Part shown: piece by piece, positions 16,812-24,937 of the stretch
Layout: each line of letters opens with the position of its first letter
How positions within the stretch are numbered: the first letter of the stretch is position 1
NCBI GenBank assembly: GCA_038116945.1
Contig: JAYOEY010000020.1
Coordinates: forward strand, 1 to 64,000
DNA from: JAYOEY01 sp038116945
GTDB taxonomy: Bacteria > Pseudomonadota > Alphaproteobacteria > MPNO01 > UBA2964
Direction of reading: 5' to 3'
Length of the DNA stretch: 64,000 bases
Notes under the pieces: generated by a model
Told to the model about the DNA's origin: nothing
What the model saw: the letters and a program-made list of their open reading frames with translations, nothing else
Database searches by the model: none
Translations under genes and position numbers: made by a program

Positions 16812-18095
16812 TCATATCGACGTGTGCGGGATGTCTTTCCTGACCTTCATGGGTTCGCCCGGCGCTTCGTCGAACGGGATGTCGCGCGACAGCAGGAACG
16901 AGGCCGAACGGACTGCCTGCGACTTAGTATCGAGCCCCGCCGGGCGCTTGCCTTTCTCCAGGTCGAGAGCGGCCCTCCGCAACCGGCCTCGCGCCATGAC
17001 GATGGCCTTGTCGGTCATCACCAGGTTCTCCCGGCTGCGGTCGACGATCTCCCCCATGCTTTCCTGCAGCGAGGCATCCTGCATGGAAATACCTTCGACA
17101 CCGCTATAGAACCGGCCTTCCTTCTGCGCCTCGCGGTCGATCAGGTAATCGTTGTCCCTGTTGGCCGCCGTCCGGAACGAGCCGGGTACGAGTTTCGCGT
17201 GCAGGCTGCCGCCCTCCGTCATCACGCCGAGTTCCAGCTCGCTCAGGGGCCGGGCCGGGTGATAGGAAAACGTCCAGGCAAAACAGGTCTTGTCGTCGAT
17301 CGGCACCCAGGCATGGGCGTGCAGCGGGTTGTCGCCATAGGGCGGCACGATCGTGTACCAGGGCATGATCCAGGGCGTGACGCGCCAGTAATACTGGTCG
17401 TCCTCGGCGTTGCGGCGCACCCCGATATTCAGCCCGAAATCGGAATCCCTGATCTCGAACACCGGTTTCCGGTCGGCGACGTGGAAATCCGATCCCCGCG
17501 AACCGTGATGCAGCGGGTCGCTCCTGAGTTCGCCGCTGTGCAGGAATCCGACATGAGAGGAATCGATTCCGCCCTCGAGCGCCTGAAGGTAGTTGCATTC
17601 CTCCAGCCGCTTGGAGTGGTAGCGCTGGTCCTCCGGCACGTGGATCCATTCGAAGGCCGGCGGCGGGGGCTGTTCTTCGGGCGGCCCCATATAGGTCCAG
17701 ATCACGCCGCCCTGTTCGACGCAGGGATAGGCGGTCAGCCCGACTTCCGCGCGGAACCTGTCATTGTCCGGTTCGGACGGAATTTCCACGCACTTGCCGG
17801 TAACATCGAACTTCCAGCCGTGATAGGGGCAGCGGATGCCGCAATCCTCGTTGCGGCCGAACCACAGCGACACGCGGCGGTGGGCGCAGAACTCCTCGAT
17901 CAGCCCCAGCCGGCCCTCGCTGTCGCGAAAGGCGATCAGGTTTTCCGACAGCAGACGCACCCGCACCGGCGGACAGTCCGGCTCGGCGACCTCGCGCGAC
18001 AGCAGCACCGGAATCCAGTAGCGCCGGAACAGGTTTCCCATCTGCGTGCCCGGCCCGGTCTCGGTCAGCAGCCGGTTTATGTCCTGGGTTACCAC
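16812..18095 (-). CDS. Rieske oxygenase, phthalate 4,5-dioxygenase oxygenase-type (second copy)
   Basis: 427 residues. Rieske ligands are in EEFCAHRRVSLWFG and IRCPYHGWKFD near 70-95; catalytic-domain iron ligands lie in ALEGGIDSSHVGFLHSG. It is a clear paralog of the gene at 11875-13113 through the shared plan TGPGTQMGNLFRRYW. GTG 18095 follows AGGAAGAG. With the SDR gene downstream it forms a two-gene oxygenase/dehydrogenase unit, as in ring-dihydroxylation pathways. The reductase component is missing locally. Confidence 0.9.
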   Translation of the reverse strand: MVTQDINRLLTETGPGTQMGNLFRRYWIPVLLSREVAEPDCPPVRVRLLSENLIAFRDSEGRLGLIEEFCAHRRVSLWFGRNEDCGIRCPYHGWKFDVTGKCVEIPSEPDNDRFRAEVGLTAYPCVEQGGVIWTYMGPPEEQPPPPAFEWIHVPEDQRYHSKRLEECNYLQALEGGIDSSHVGFLHSGELRSDPLHHGSRGSDFHVADRKPVFEIRDSDFGLNIGVRRNAEDDQYYWRVTPWIMPWYTIVPPYGDNPLHAHAWVPIDDKTCFAWTFSYHPARPLSELELGVMTEGGSLHAKLVPGSFRTAANRDNDYLIDREAQKEGRFYSGVEGISMQDASLQESMGEIVDRSRENLVMTDKAIVMARGRLRRAALDLEKGKRPAGLDTKSQAVRSASFLLSRDIPFDEAPGEPMKVRKDIPHTSI

Positions 18096-18396
18096 GGGAT
18101 TTTCTCTTCCTGGGACGTCATCGCTCTATGACGATGGTCGTATCACAGGTTCCGTGTCCTGGGCAAAACGCGGTTCGCAAGTCTACAGATCGGTGGAGTG
18201 GGATGGTGGTTGGGAGAAAACATCAATGTGGCGATCACGCGGTTTTCCGTATCGGCGTCCGTATTTGGTTCGCTCTTTATGAGGTGCTACCTTAAGGAGA
18301 AAATTTTCTTTAGTAAGTCTTGGCAAACGTGGGACAGGCAGGAAATAAGGATTACGAGATTTTTTCTGCGGACACTGTCGTTTCGAGAGGAAAAGA
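18096..18396. other. Divergent intergenic region, AT-richer
   Basis: This 301-bp gap lies between the minus-strand Rieske gene and the plus-strand TRAP lipoprotein and must hold both promoters. Its right half (about 18290-18390) is clearly less GC-rich than the flanks and ends with the ribosome site AGAGGAAAAGA before ATG 18397. No clear inverted repeat or sigma-54 site was found. Confidence 0.5.
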
Positions 18397-18445
18397 ATGA
18401 AACTACCAGCTTGGTTGCCTGTTTGCGCCTCTTATTGCCCTTTGC

Positions 18446-19432
18446 ATGTCGCTGAATGGGTGCGTAACGACTCAGAATGATTCTCCCGGCGATGCAGGAC
18501 AGCACTCCCTGCCCGGACAGGTAGTCCTCCGGGCGGTGACCGGACTTCAGCCTAACAACATTCAGGTCGAGAGTTTCCTCGCCAATTTCAGGGACAGGTT
18601 GAACGAAGAAGGCAAGGGGCTGGTTCGGGTCGATTACCTAGGTAGCCATGATGTCATACCGCCGCGCAAGGTCGGCTCGGCGCTGAAGAGCGGTCATTTC
18701 GACATCCTGCACAGTCCGGTATCGTACTATATCGGGATGGTCCCGGAAGGATACGGCATGATGGGCGCGAACCAGCCGCCGGAGGTCCTTCGCCGTAACG
18801 GCGGCTGGAAAATTCTTCAGGATGTTTTCGCGAAAAAAGCCGGGTCTCGCCTCATTGCCTGGGGCGAATCCGCAACCCGGTTTCAGATATATCTATCGAA
18901 GAAACCGGGACTGAACCGCGATGGCGTGCCCGATCTGTCCGGGTTCAAAATGCGAGTCACCGGTACCTACCGGCCGCTGTTCGAATTGCTGGGAGCGACA
19001 ACGGTCAACGTGAGGTCAAGGGATATCAAGGAGTATATGAGTAGGAAGCTCATAGACGGTTTCGGTTTCCCTGATGTCATGATCGGAACGCTCGGTCTGC
19101 ACGATCCAGTCCGATACAGGGTGGTCCCGGGATTTTACCGAACCAATTTTGCCGTCACGATGAATTTGAACAGATGGCAGGCACTCCCGAAAGAAACGCG
19201 AGATCTCATCGAAAAAATCGCCATTGAGTACGAAAGAACTTCTGTAGTCTACGTCGGGAAACAACGTATCAGAGACGATGAAATTCTGCGCGAATCCGGG
19301 GTAAAAGACATCGTTCTTTCAGGTGAATCCGAGAAAAAATTCCTGTCCATGGCGCATGAAGCGCTCTGGCAAGAACTTCGGAAGCGTTCGGCATCTTCCG
19401 ATAGGTTGCGTGCAAGGCTCTACGTTCCCTGA
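18446..19432 (+). CDS. TRAP-type solute-binding (DctP-like) protein; signal peptide frameshifted
   Basis: The frame from 18446 gives 328 residues of a DctP/SBP_bac_7-type solute receptor: FDILHSPVSYYIGMVPEG, then LSGFKMRVTGTY with the substrate-binding arginine, then the MIGTLGLHDPVRYRVVPGFY strand. These receptors deliver organic acids to TRAP membrane subunits, which are not in the window. The well-placed start (ATG 18397, AGAGGAAAAGA) is in another frame and yields MKLPAWL before stopping at 18478. In the receptor frame, the bases before 18446 encode CLFAPLIALCMSLNGC, a lipoprotein signal and lipobox. One inserted base near 18415-18420 explains this, so the gene is probably broken or mis-sequenced. 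Codon content is less GC-rich than its neighbours. Confidence 0.72.
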   Translation: MSLNGCVTTQNDSPGDAGQHSLPGQVVLRAVTGLQPNNIQVESFLANFRDRLNEEGKGLVRVDYLGSHDVIPPRKVGSALKSGHFDILHSPVSYYIGMVPEGYGMMGANQPPEVLRRNGGWKILQDVFAKKAGSRLIAWGESATRFQIYLSKKPGLNRDGVPDLSGFKMRVTGTYRPLFELLGATTVNVRSRDIKEYMSRKLIDGFGFPDVMIGTLGLHDPVRYRVVPGFYRTNFAVTMNLNRWQALPKETRDLIEKIAIEYERTSVVYVGKQRIRDDEILRESGVKDIVLSGESEKKFLSMAHEALWQELRKRSASSDRLRARLYVP

Positions 19433-19514
19433 CCGACGAGTTTTCCCAAGACGGCGGAAGAGACTTTCCGTCCGCGCCCGTCAGGGCGGGGGAAACAGAT
19501 GTAGCCGACACCGC

Positions 19515-19633
19515 TCAATCGAACAGCTGCGGGAACCGTTCCCTGATCTATTTCTTCAGCGCGGGGCTGGCTTCGGCCACGGTGGGGAAATCGTCCTTCC
19601 ATCCATAGCGGCGGCAAGTGCCGATGATGCCGC
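19515..19633 (-). pseudogene. 3' remnant of a UbiD-type decarboxylase gene
   Basis: About 119 bases align without gaps to the last 119 bases of the intact gene at 21096-22565, with about 13 differences by hand alignment. Translated, it reads RRYGWKDDFPTVAEASPALK, then a stop (TAG) where the intact gene has lysine, then IREPFPQLFD-like residues and the stop. Upstream similarity ends near 19633, shortly before the stop codon of the dienelactone hydrolase gene. It is a relic of a former ubiD copy. Confidence 0.75.
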
Positions 19634-19645
19634 AGCCCGGCCGCC

Positions 19646-20344
19646 TCAGATCGATTTGAGAAGACTGAGGCTGCGTTCCCAGGACAGCTCGGCCGCCGCT
19701 TCGTTGTAGGCGTCTCCGTGGCCGGGAAGCATATAGCCGTGCTGGACCCCGCCTTCGTAGAAGAAAATTTCGGCATCGTCGAGCACCGAGAAGGAATCCC
19801 GGACCTTGTCGATGACGTCCAGCGGCGCGGCTCCGTCGTTATCGCCCCAGTGGAAGCTGAGGGGACAGCCGACATCGGGGACGGCGTCGAGGTGGTCCTG
19901 GACGAAAGAGCCGTGGTAGGAGAGGCCGGCCTGGATGCCGCATTTGGCGGCCGCCTCGAGAGCGAACGGTCCGCCATAGCAGAACCCCATCACCGCGATC
20001 TTGCCGTTGCAGTAGGGTTGCGCGCGCAAATGTTCGATTGTGTCGGACATGTCGCCGAAGGCCTGGTCGAACGGGGTGCGTCCGAGACGGGCGAAGGCAC
20101 GGTCCCGGTCCTCGCCCGAATGCCCGATAATGCCCGGTTCCTCGTCTCGCCAGAACGGGTTGGGCACGATCGCGGCGAAGCCCTCGCCGGCAAGTCGCTC
20201 AAGCACCATGGTCATGTCATCGTTCAGCCCGAAGATGGTCGGGGCGATCACGACGCCCGTGCTGGGTCCTCCCTCCGGCAATGCCGCCAGGCAAGGGACA
20301 GAGCCGCCGCTCGAGGCGGGGACGTTGATTTCTGTGACTGCCAT
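19646..20344 (-). CDS. Dienelactone hydrolase-family protein
   Basis: 232 residues from ATG 20344; a TTG eight codons upstream is less likely. The nucleophile elbow GFCYGG carries the cysteine typical of dienelactone hydrolase. The partner aspartate is probably in FHWGDNDGAAP, and the histidine lies in GGVQHGYMLPG near the C-terminus. Family members open dienelactones formed in chlorocatechol breakdown or hydrolyse other esters. Its neighbours are ring-modifying enzymes, so a lactone-opening role is plausible. The upstream gap carries GC-rich hairpins. Confidence 0.87.
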   Translation of the reverse strand: MAVTEINVPASSGGSVPCLAALPEGGPSTGVVIAPTIFGLNDDMTMVLERLAGEGFAAIVPNPFWRDEEPGIIGHSGEDRDRAFARLGRTPFDQAFGDMSDTIEHLRAQPYCNGKIAVMGFCYGGPFALEAAAKCGIQAGLSYHGSFVQDHLDAVPDVGCPLSFHWGDNDGAAPLDVIDKVRDSFSVLDDAEIFFYEGGVQHGYMLPGHGDAYNEAAAELSWERSLSLLKSI

Positions 20345-20374
20345 GTTCTTTCGCCCGTGTTTGGTCAATCGAAT

Positions 20375-20533
20375 CCCGACCGCCGTCGCGGTCGGGTCAG
20401 CCGGGAATATGGCATGTACCCGCAGTGCCAGTCACGTCCTTCGGCTGATTCCCAATGTCAGGCCCGGAACACGGCGACGGGACCCGGGGAAAGAACGTGC
20501 TAAGACCGGCGGCCCGCCATGGCAGGCCGCCGT
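20375..20533. other. Gap with two GC-rich hairpins
   Basis: CCCGACCGC-cgtc-GCGGTCGGG forms a perfect 9-bp stem at 20375-20396, and CGGCGGCC pairs with GGCCGCCG around 20506-20534. The second follows the stop of the minus-strand membrane-protein gene (20565) and may end its transcript. No T-run is obvious after either stem. Confidence 0.5.
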
Positions 20534-20564
20534 TCCGGGGTCCGAAAAACCCGATGCTTCGTGA

Positions 20565-20894
20565 TTATCCGCTGATCTTATCCGCGCATTTCTCCGCGAC
20601 GGCTGCGTCCGGCGCCGATGCGCCGGGCATGGTCGCCCAGCCCTGGCCTGCGACAAACTTGCCGTGTTCGCGGTAGGACAGCTTGTTCAGCGATGCCAGC
20701 TTCTGCGCCATCATCGGGTCCTGCTTGAACTGCGCTACGCAGATCGGCGTCAATCGTTCGATAACGGCTATCTCGCTTTGTTCCTGGGCGGTGCCGCCGA
20801 GGACCCATCCGCTCATGCCGAATCCGATGCCGAACAGTAAAAAAGCGCCGATGGCGGCGCCGGACAGACAGAGCTTGATCTTCTCGATTTCCAT
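20565..20894 (-). CDS. Small single-span membrane protein, unknown function
   Basis: 109 residues. ATG 20894 follows AGGAGAAAATTCC. One hydrophobic helix lies at about 8-35 (LCLSGAAIGAFLLFGIGFGM), followed by a soluble, probably periplasmic part of about 75 residues with cysteines in TPICVAQF and AEKCADKISG. The segment QDPMMAQKLASLNKLSYREHGKFVAGQGWATMPG looks conserved in kind but I do not recognise the family. It stands alone between the dienelactone hydrolase and UbiD-type genes. Confidence 0.7.
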   Translation of the reverse strand: MEIEKIKLCLSGAAIGAFLLFGIGFGMSGWVLGGTAQEQSEIAVIERLTPICVAQFKQDPMMAQKLASLNKLSYREHGKFVAGQGWATMPGASAPDAAVAEKCADKISG

Positions 20895-21095
20895 GGAATT
20901 TTCTCCTCATATGGGGCTTGTTGTTTCACAACAGAATTCCCCAGTTGAGGTTTTCCATTACGCGGAGACCATGACCGAAACGGGGCCCCGGTGCAACTCG
21001 TCGTCGAAAGGCCCGGAATTCTCGTTTCCAGCGGCCTGCTCAAATCGGGAGAAGGGGGGACGGAATCCCCCGGCCGCCGCCCGACCTCGGCGCTC

Positions 21096-22565
21096 TCAAT
21101 CGAACAGCTGCGGGAACTGTTCCCTGATTTTTTTCTTCAGCGCCGGGCTGGCCTCGGCCACGGTCGGGAAATCGTCTTTCCATCCATAGGGACGGCAGGC
21201 GTCGATGATGCCGCGATTGTTCTGCCAGGGCGGCTCGCGCAGCATCGGGTCGAGCGGCGTCGACCACGACCGCTTGATAAACTGCACGTCTTCCGGCGGG
21301 TCGCACCTCGTCGACATAGCCCAGACCACGTCGAACATGTTGGACGGATCGATATCCTCGTCCACCACAACGACCCACCGTCCCGCATAATTGCCCGCGT
21401 GGCAGTTGCAGGCCAGCATTCCGGCCTGGCTGGCGTGACCAGGATACATCTGCTTGATCGAAATCACGTTGAACAGCCGTCCCGCGCCGGCCTCGTGGCA
21501 CCAGACGCCGTGGACGCCGGGCAGCCCGGCCTTTTCGACCTCGTCCCAGATCATCGCCGATTTCACCGCCGCGCGGGCGAAGGTGAAGTTCTCCGGCGGT
21601 CGCGACGGGATGGCGAGCGTCATGATCGGGTTGGTGCGGTAATAGACGCGCTTTATCTTCACCACCGGCAGCTTCGTCGATTCCGATGCGTAGTAGCCCA
21701 TGAACTCGCCGAACGGGCCTTCCTCGCGAATTTCGTCCTGGTAGATCTCCCCTTCGAGCACCAGCTCGGCATAGGCCGGGATCGGCAGGCCGTGCAGCTC
21801 CGATTTTACAACCTCGATGGCGCGGCCGCGCATCCCGCCGGCATAGGCCAGCTCGTCGACCTCGTGATCGATCTCCTGATGAGAGACGAGGAACAGCAGC
21901 GGGTCGTGGCCGCAGGAAATCACCACCGGGCAGGGCTCGCCCTTCGCGAAATATTTCTCGCTGATGACGCGCCCCTGCTTGCCGGGCGACATCCAGATGG
22001 CGACGGTGTTTTTGTCATGCAGCATCACGCGATAGGTCGCCGAATTGACCCAGCCGCTATCCGGATCGCGCATGATCACCGCGTCGTCGGTGCCGATATA
22101 GCGTCCGCCGTCCAGCTCGTGCACGAAGGGGGCGGGGAACTGCAGCAGGTCGACATCGTCGTCGCGCATGATGTTCTCGAATACCGGGCCGGTTTCCAGC
22201 TCGACCGGCGGGATCAGCGCGAATTCCTTTTTCGCCTGGTCGCGGTAGGACTGCACCAGGTCGATCTCGTTCTTCGGTTCCGGCAGGCCCAGCACCACGG
22301 CAAGCCGTTTGAAGGCGTTGGCGCCGCCGGAGAGGATCCGGTGCCCTTTGGGATAGCCCGGGATATTGTCGAACAGCATCGCCTTGGCCCGGCCCGGCTT
22401 TTCGGCGGCGGTCATTTCCGAAATCGCGCCGATCTCGAGATTCCAGTCCGCGCCGTCGACATGGGCGACCTCGTCCATCTGGTCGAAAATCTCCAGCAGT
22501 TCGCGAAGATCCTGATAGCCGACATTGCGGCGCGATGACGGGACGGGGGCCGGGTCGTTGGCCAT
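21096..22565 (-). CDS. UbiD-family (prenylated-FMN) decarboxylase, second copy
   Basis: 489 residues. The catalytic glutamates are in EEGPFGEFMGYYA and the conserved arginine in SATYRVMLHDKNTVAI. A metal/prFMN region follows near IGTDDAVIMRDPDSG. ATG 22565 follows AGGGGAGACAG. It resembles the enzyme at 13389-14882 in length and plan but is clearly diverged, so the two probably act on different acids. UbiX is needed to make the cofactor and is not in the window. The gene is divergent from an MmgE/PrpD gene, and its 3' end exists a second time as a relic at 19515-19633. Confidence 0.9.
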   Translation of the reverse strand: MANDPAPVPSSRRNVGYQDLRELLEIFDQMDEVAHVDGADWNLEIGAISEMTAAEKPGRAKAMLFDNIPGYPKGHRILSGGANAFKRLAVVLGLPEPKNEIDLVQSYRDQAKKEFALIPPVELETGPVFENIMRDDDVDLLQFPAPFVHELDGGRYIGTDDAVIMRDPDSGWVNSATYRVMLHDKNTVAIWMSPGKQGRVISEKYFAKGEPCPVVISCGHDPLLFLVSHQEIDHEVDELAYAGGMRGRAIEVVKSELHGLPIPAYAELVLEGEIYQDEIREEGPFGEFMGYYASESTKLPVVKIKRVYYRTNPIMTLAIPSRPPENFTFARAAVKSAMIWDEVEKAGLPGVHGVWCHEAGAGRLFNVISIKQMYPGHASQAGMLACNCHAGNYAGRWVVVVDEDIDPSNMFDVVWAMSTRCDPPEDVQFIKRSWSTPLDPMLREPPWQNNRGIIDACRPYGWKDDFPTVAEASPALKKKIREQFPQLFD

Positions 22566-22725
22566 GAAACTGTCTCCCCTGGGAAATTTTCAATGGAAAT
22601 TCGCGCTGAAAAAATAGCCTTACCGGGCGGGCGGTGCAACGGAACCGCCAACCGGCGCCGGATGGACGGGGACGGGCCGACAACCTATTCTGGCGCCCGC
22701 CCGTCAACCCATTCCGGAAAGCGTA

Positions 22726-24114
22726 ATGTCCGATTCAGAATCCCTGCCTGAAACGTCCGTTTCCCAGCATTTCTGTCGCTGGGCGGCGTCGCTCGATGTC
22801 GCCGACATTCCGGACAGCGTGCGGTCCGCGGCCGGCGCGGCGCTCAAGGATTTCGCCGGTCTGTGCGTGTCCGCCCGCGATCTCGACTATGTCGGCCAGA
22901 TGGTGCGGGCGGGGACCGAACCCGGCTTGTGCACCGCGATCGGGCATGACGGGTCGTTCGATATCGGCGGCGCAGCGCTGGTCAACGGCACGGCCGCGCA
23001 TGGCGAGGATTACGACGATACGTTCGAGGGAACGCCGGTCCATACCGGCGTGGTGATTTACCCGTCCGTGCTGGCCGCCGCCGAACGGTTTGGCCTGTCG
23101 GGCGCGGACGCGTTTCGCGGCGTCGCCATCGGCACCGAGCTGATGTGCAGGATGGCGCTGACCGCACCGACCGCGACCCACCGGGCAGGTTTCCACCCGA
23201 CCGCGGTGATTGGCGCGATGGGCGCCGCGGCAGCCGTCAGCGCGGCGCTGGGGGCAACCGAAAAACAGATGACCGACGCGCTCGGCATCGCCGGCTCGAC
23301 CGCGTCGGGTATTATCGAATATCTGGCGGAGGGAAGCTGGACCAAGCGCATGCATCCCGGCTGGGCGGCGCAGGCGGGAGTCCGTTCGGCGCTGCTCGGG
23401 CGCGAGGGGTTTCTCGGCCCCCGCACCGTGATGGAAGGCCAGCATGGCTGGTTCTTCGCCTTCGCGGATCACGGCATCGAACCCGATTACGGCCAGATCA
23501 CCGGCGGGCTGGGCGAGACCTGGCACGCCGCCAATATCGCCTTCAAGCCGTACGCCTGCGGCACCATGGCGCAGCCCTTCATCGATTGCGCGGTGCGTCT
23601 CGCCAGTGACGGTCTCGATCCGAACGACGTGGAGTCGGTGACCTGCAAGGTGGGCGAGGGGACGGTCCATCGCCTGTGGGAACCGCTTTCGGAGAAACAG
23701 GCCCCGAGCACCGCCTACTCCGCCAAGTTCAGCGTGCCCTACTGCGTCGCCGCCGGGCTGATCGACCGGGCGGCCGGGCTTGCGCAATATACCGACGAAC
23801 GCGTCGCCGACCCTGAAATCCGGGCTCTGGCCGCGCGCGTCACCTACGAGATCGATCCCGAAAACGAGTATCCGGCCAACTATTCGGGCCATGTCCGGGC
23901 GGTGCTCAAGGACGGTTCGGTACGCGAGGCGGAACAGCCGCACTTGCGCGGCGGCGCGCATGAGGCGCTGAGCCGGGAAGAACTCGACGCCAAGTTCCGT
24001 GCCAACTGCGCCTTCGGCGGATGGGACGATGCCCGGACGGACGCGCTCGCCGATTTCTGCGCCGGCGCGTTCGAGGCGACGGACCTGTCGGGTCTGGCCG
24101 CGTTCAGGGGGTAG
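22726..24114 (+). CDS. MmgE/PrpD-family protein
   Basis: 462 residues, typical for the family that includes 2-methylcitrate dehydratase (PrpD), cis-aconitate decarboxylase and iminodisuccinate epimerase. Visible landmarks are NGTAAHGEDYDDTFEGTPVHTGVVIYPSVLA near 85-115, GSTASGIIEYLAEGSWTKRMHPGWAAQAG near 195-223 and FKPYACGTMAQPFIDCAVRL. The reaction is usually dehydration or isomerisation of a carboxylic acid. It shares this family with the gene at 34748-36115. A palindromic repeat follows its stop. Confidence 0.85.
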   Translation: MSDSESLPETSVSQHFCRWAASLDVADIPDSVRSAAGAALKDFAGLCVSARDLDYVGQMVRAGTEPGLCTAIGHDGSFDIGGAALVNGTAAHGEDYDDTFEGTPVHTGVVIYPSVLAAAERFGLSGADAFRGVAIGTELMCRMALTAPTATHRAGFHPTAVIGAMGAAAAVSAALGATEKQMTDALGIAGSTASGIIEYLAEGSWTKRMHPGWAAQAGVRSALLGREGFLGPRTVMEGQHGWFFAFADHGIEPDYGQITGGLGETWHAANIAFKPYACGTMAQPFIDCAVRLASDGLDPNDVESVTCKVGEGTVHRLWEPLSEKQAPSTAYSAKFSVPYCVAAGLIDRAAGLAQYTDERVADPEIRALAARVTYEIDPENEYPANYSGHVRAVLKDGSVREAEQPHLRGGAHEALSREELDAKFRANCAFGGWDDARTDALADFCAGAFEATDLSGLAAFRG

Positions 24115-24152
24115 TCCCTCCCCAACTCTCCCCCGAAAACGGGGGAGGGGAC
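24115..24152. repeat. C-rich/G-rich palindromic repeat, one unit
   Basis: A single unit of the CTCCCCC...GGGGGAG family with the loop GAAAAC, directly after the MmgE/PrpD stop and before the convergent SDR gene. It is well placed to end transcription from both sides. Confidence 0.7.
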
Positions 24153-24185
24153 TTCAAAGGTGGTATCAGAAAACGGCTCGGCGTT

Positions 24186-24935
24186 TCACGCGATATTCAT
24201 GAACCAGCCGCCATTGACGTGGATCACCTGGCCGGTGATGTAGCGGCCGCCCGGGGAACACAGGAAGCGGACCGTCGCGGCGACTTCCTCGGGCTCGCCG
24301 GCGCGGCCCATCGGCGGATGGCGGTCCTTGAAATGCTGCGGCAGGTCGCCGTCGCGGGTGGTTTCGATATGACCCGGCGCGAGGCAGTTGACGGTGATGT
24401 TGTCGGGCGCGAGCTCGGCGGCGAGCGCGCAGGTCAGCCCGGCGACGCCTGCCTTGGCCGACGCCACATGGGTACGCAGCGCGACGCCCGCGTGGCCGCC
24501 GACCCCGCCGATATTGACGATCCCGCCCCAGCCCTGTTTGCGCAGATGCGGCACGGCGGCACGGCAGCAGAAGAACGTCGCGTCGAGACAGCCGCCGATC
24601 ACCGTGCGCCAGTCCTCGTCGGTGGTTTCCGTGATGGCGGTGTTGTGCCTGACCCCCACATTGTTGACCAGAATGTCGAGCCTGCCGAACGTGTTTGCCG
24701 CCATGTCCACCATCGCCTGCGCGGCAGCGGAATCGGAAACGTCGCACAGATGGACCACGGCCCGGCCGCCCGCCTTCTCGATGGCGGCGGCGGTTTCTTC
24801 CGCCGCGTCGCGCGAGCGGCGCGCGTTAATCAGGACCGACGCCCCCGCTTCGCCCAGAGCAATGGCGGTGGCGCGGCCGATATTGCGCGCGCTGCCGGTG
24901 ACGACGGCCCCGAGCCCTTCCAGATCGCCGGCCAT
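24186..24935 (-). CDS. Short-chain dehydrogenase/reductase
   Basis: 249 residues from ATG 24935 with GGGAGAG upstream; the start falls two bases after the stop of the enolase-superfamily gene, so the two are coupled. GSARNIGRA replaces the usual TGxxxGIG by a looser nucleotide-binding motif. LVNNVGV follows. At the active site THVASAKAG stands where YxxxK is expected, so the tyrosine is missing from its normal place. The tail RYITGQVIHVNGGWFMN is typical SDR. A normal FabG-like reaction is therefore uncertain. Confidence 0.8.
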   Translation of the reverse strand: MAGDLEGLGAVVTGSARNIGRATAIALGEAGASVLINARRSRDAAEETAAAIEKAGGRAVVHLCDVSDSAAAQAMVDMAANTFGRLDILVNNVGVRHNTAITETTDEDWRTVIGGCLDATFFCCRAAVPHLRKQGWGGIVNIGGVGGHAGVALRTHVASAKAGVAGLTCALAAELAPDNITVNCLAPGHIETTRDGDLPQHFKDRHPPMGRAGEPEEVAATVRFLCSPGGRYITGQVIHVNGGWFMNIA

Positions 24936-24937
24936 GC

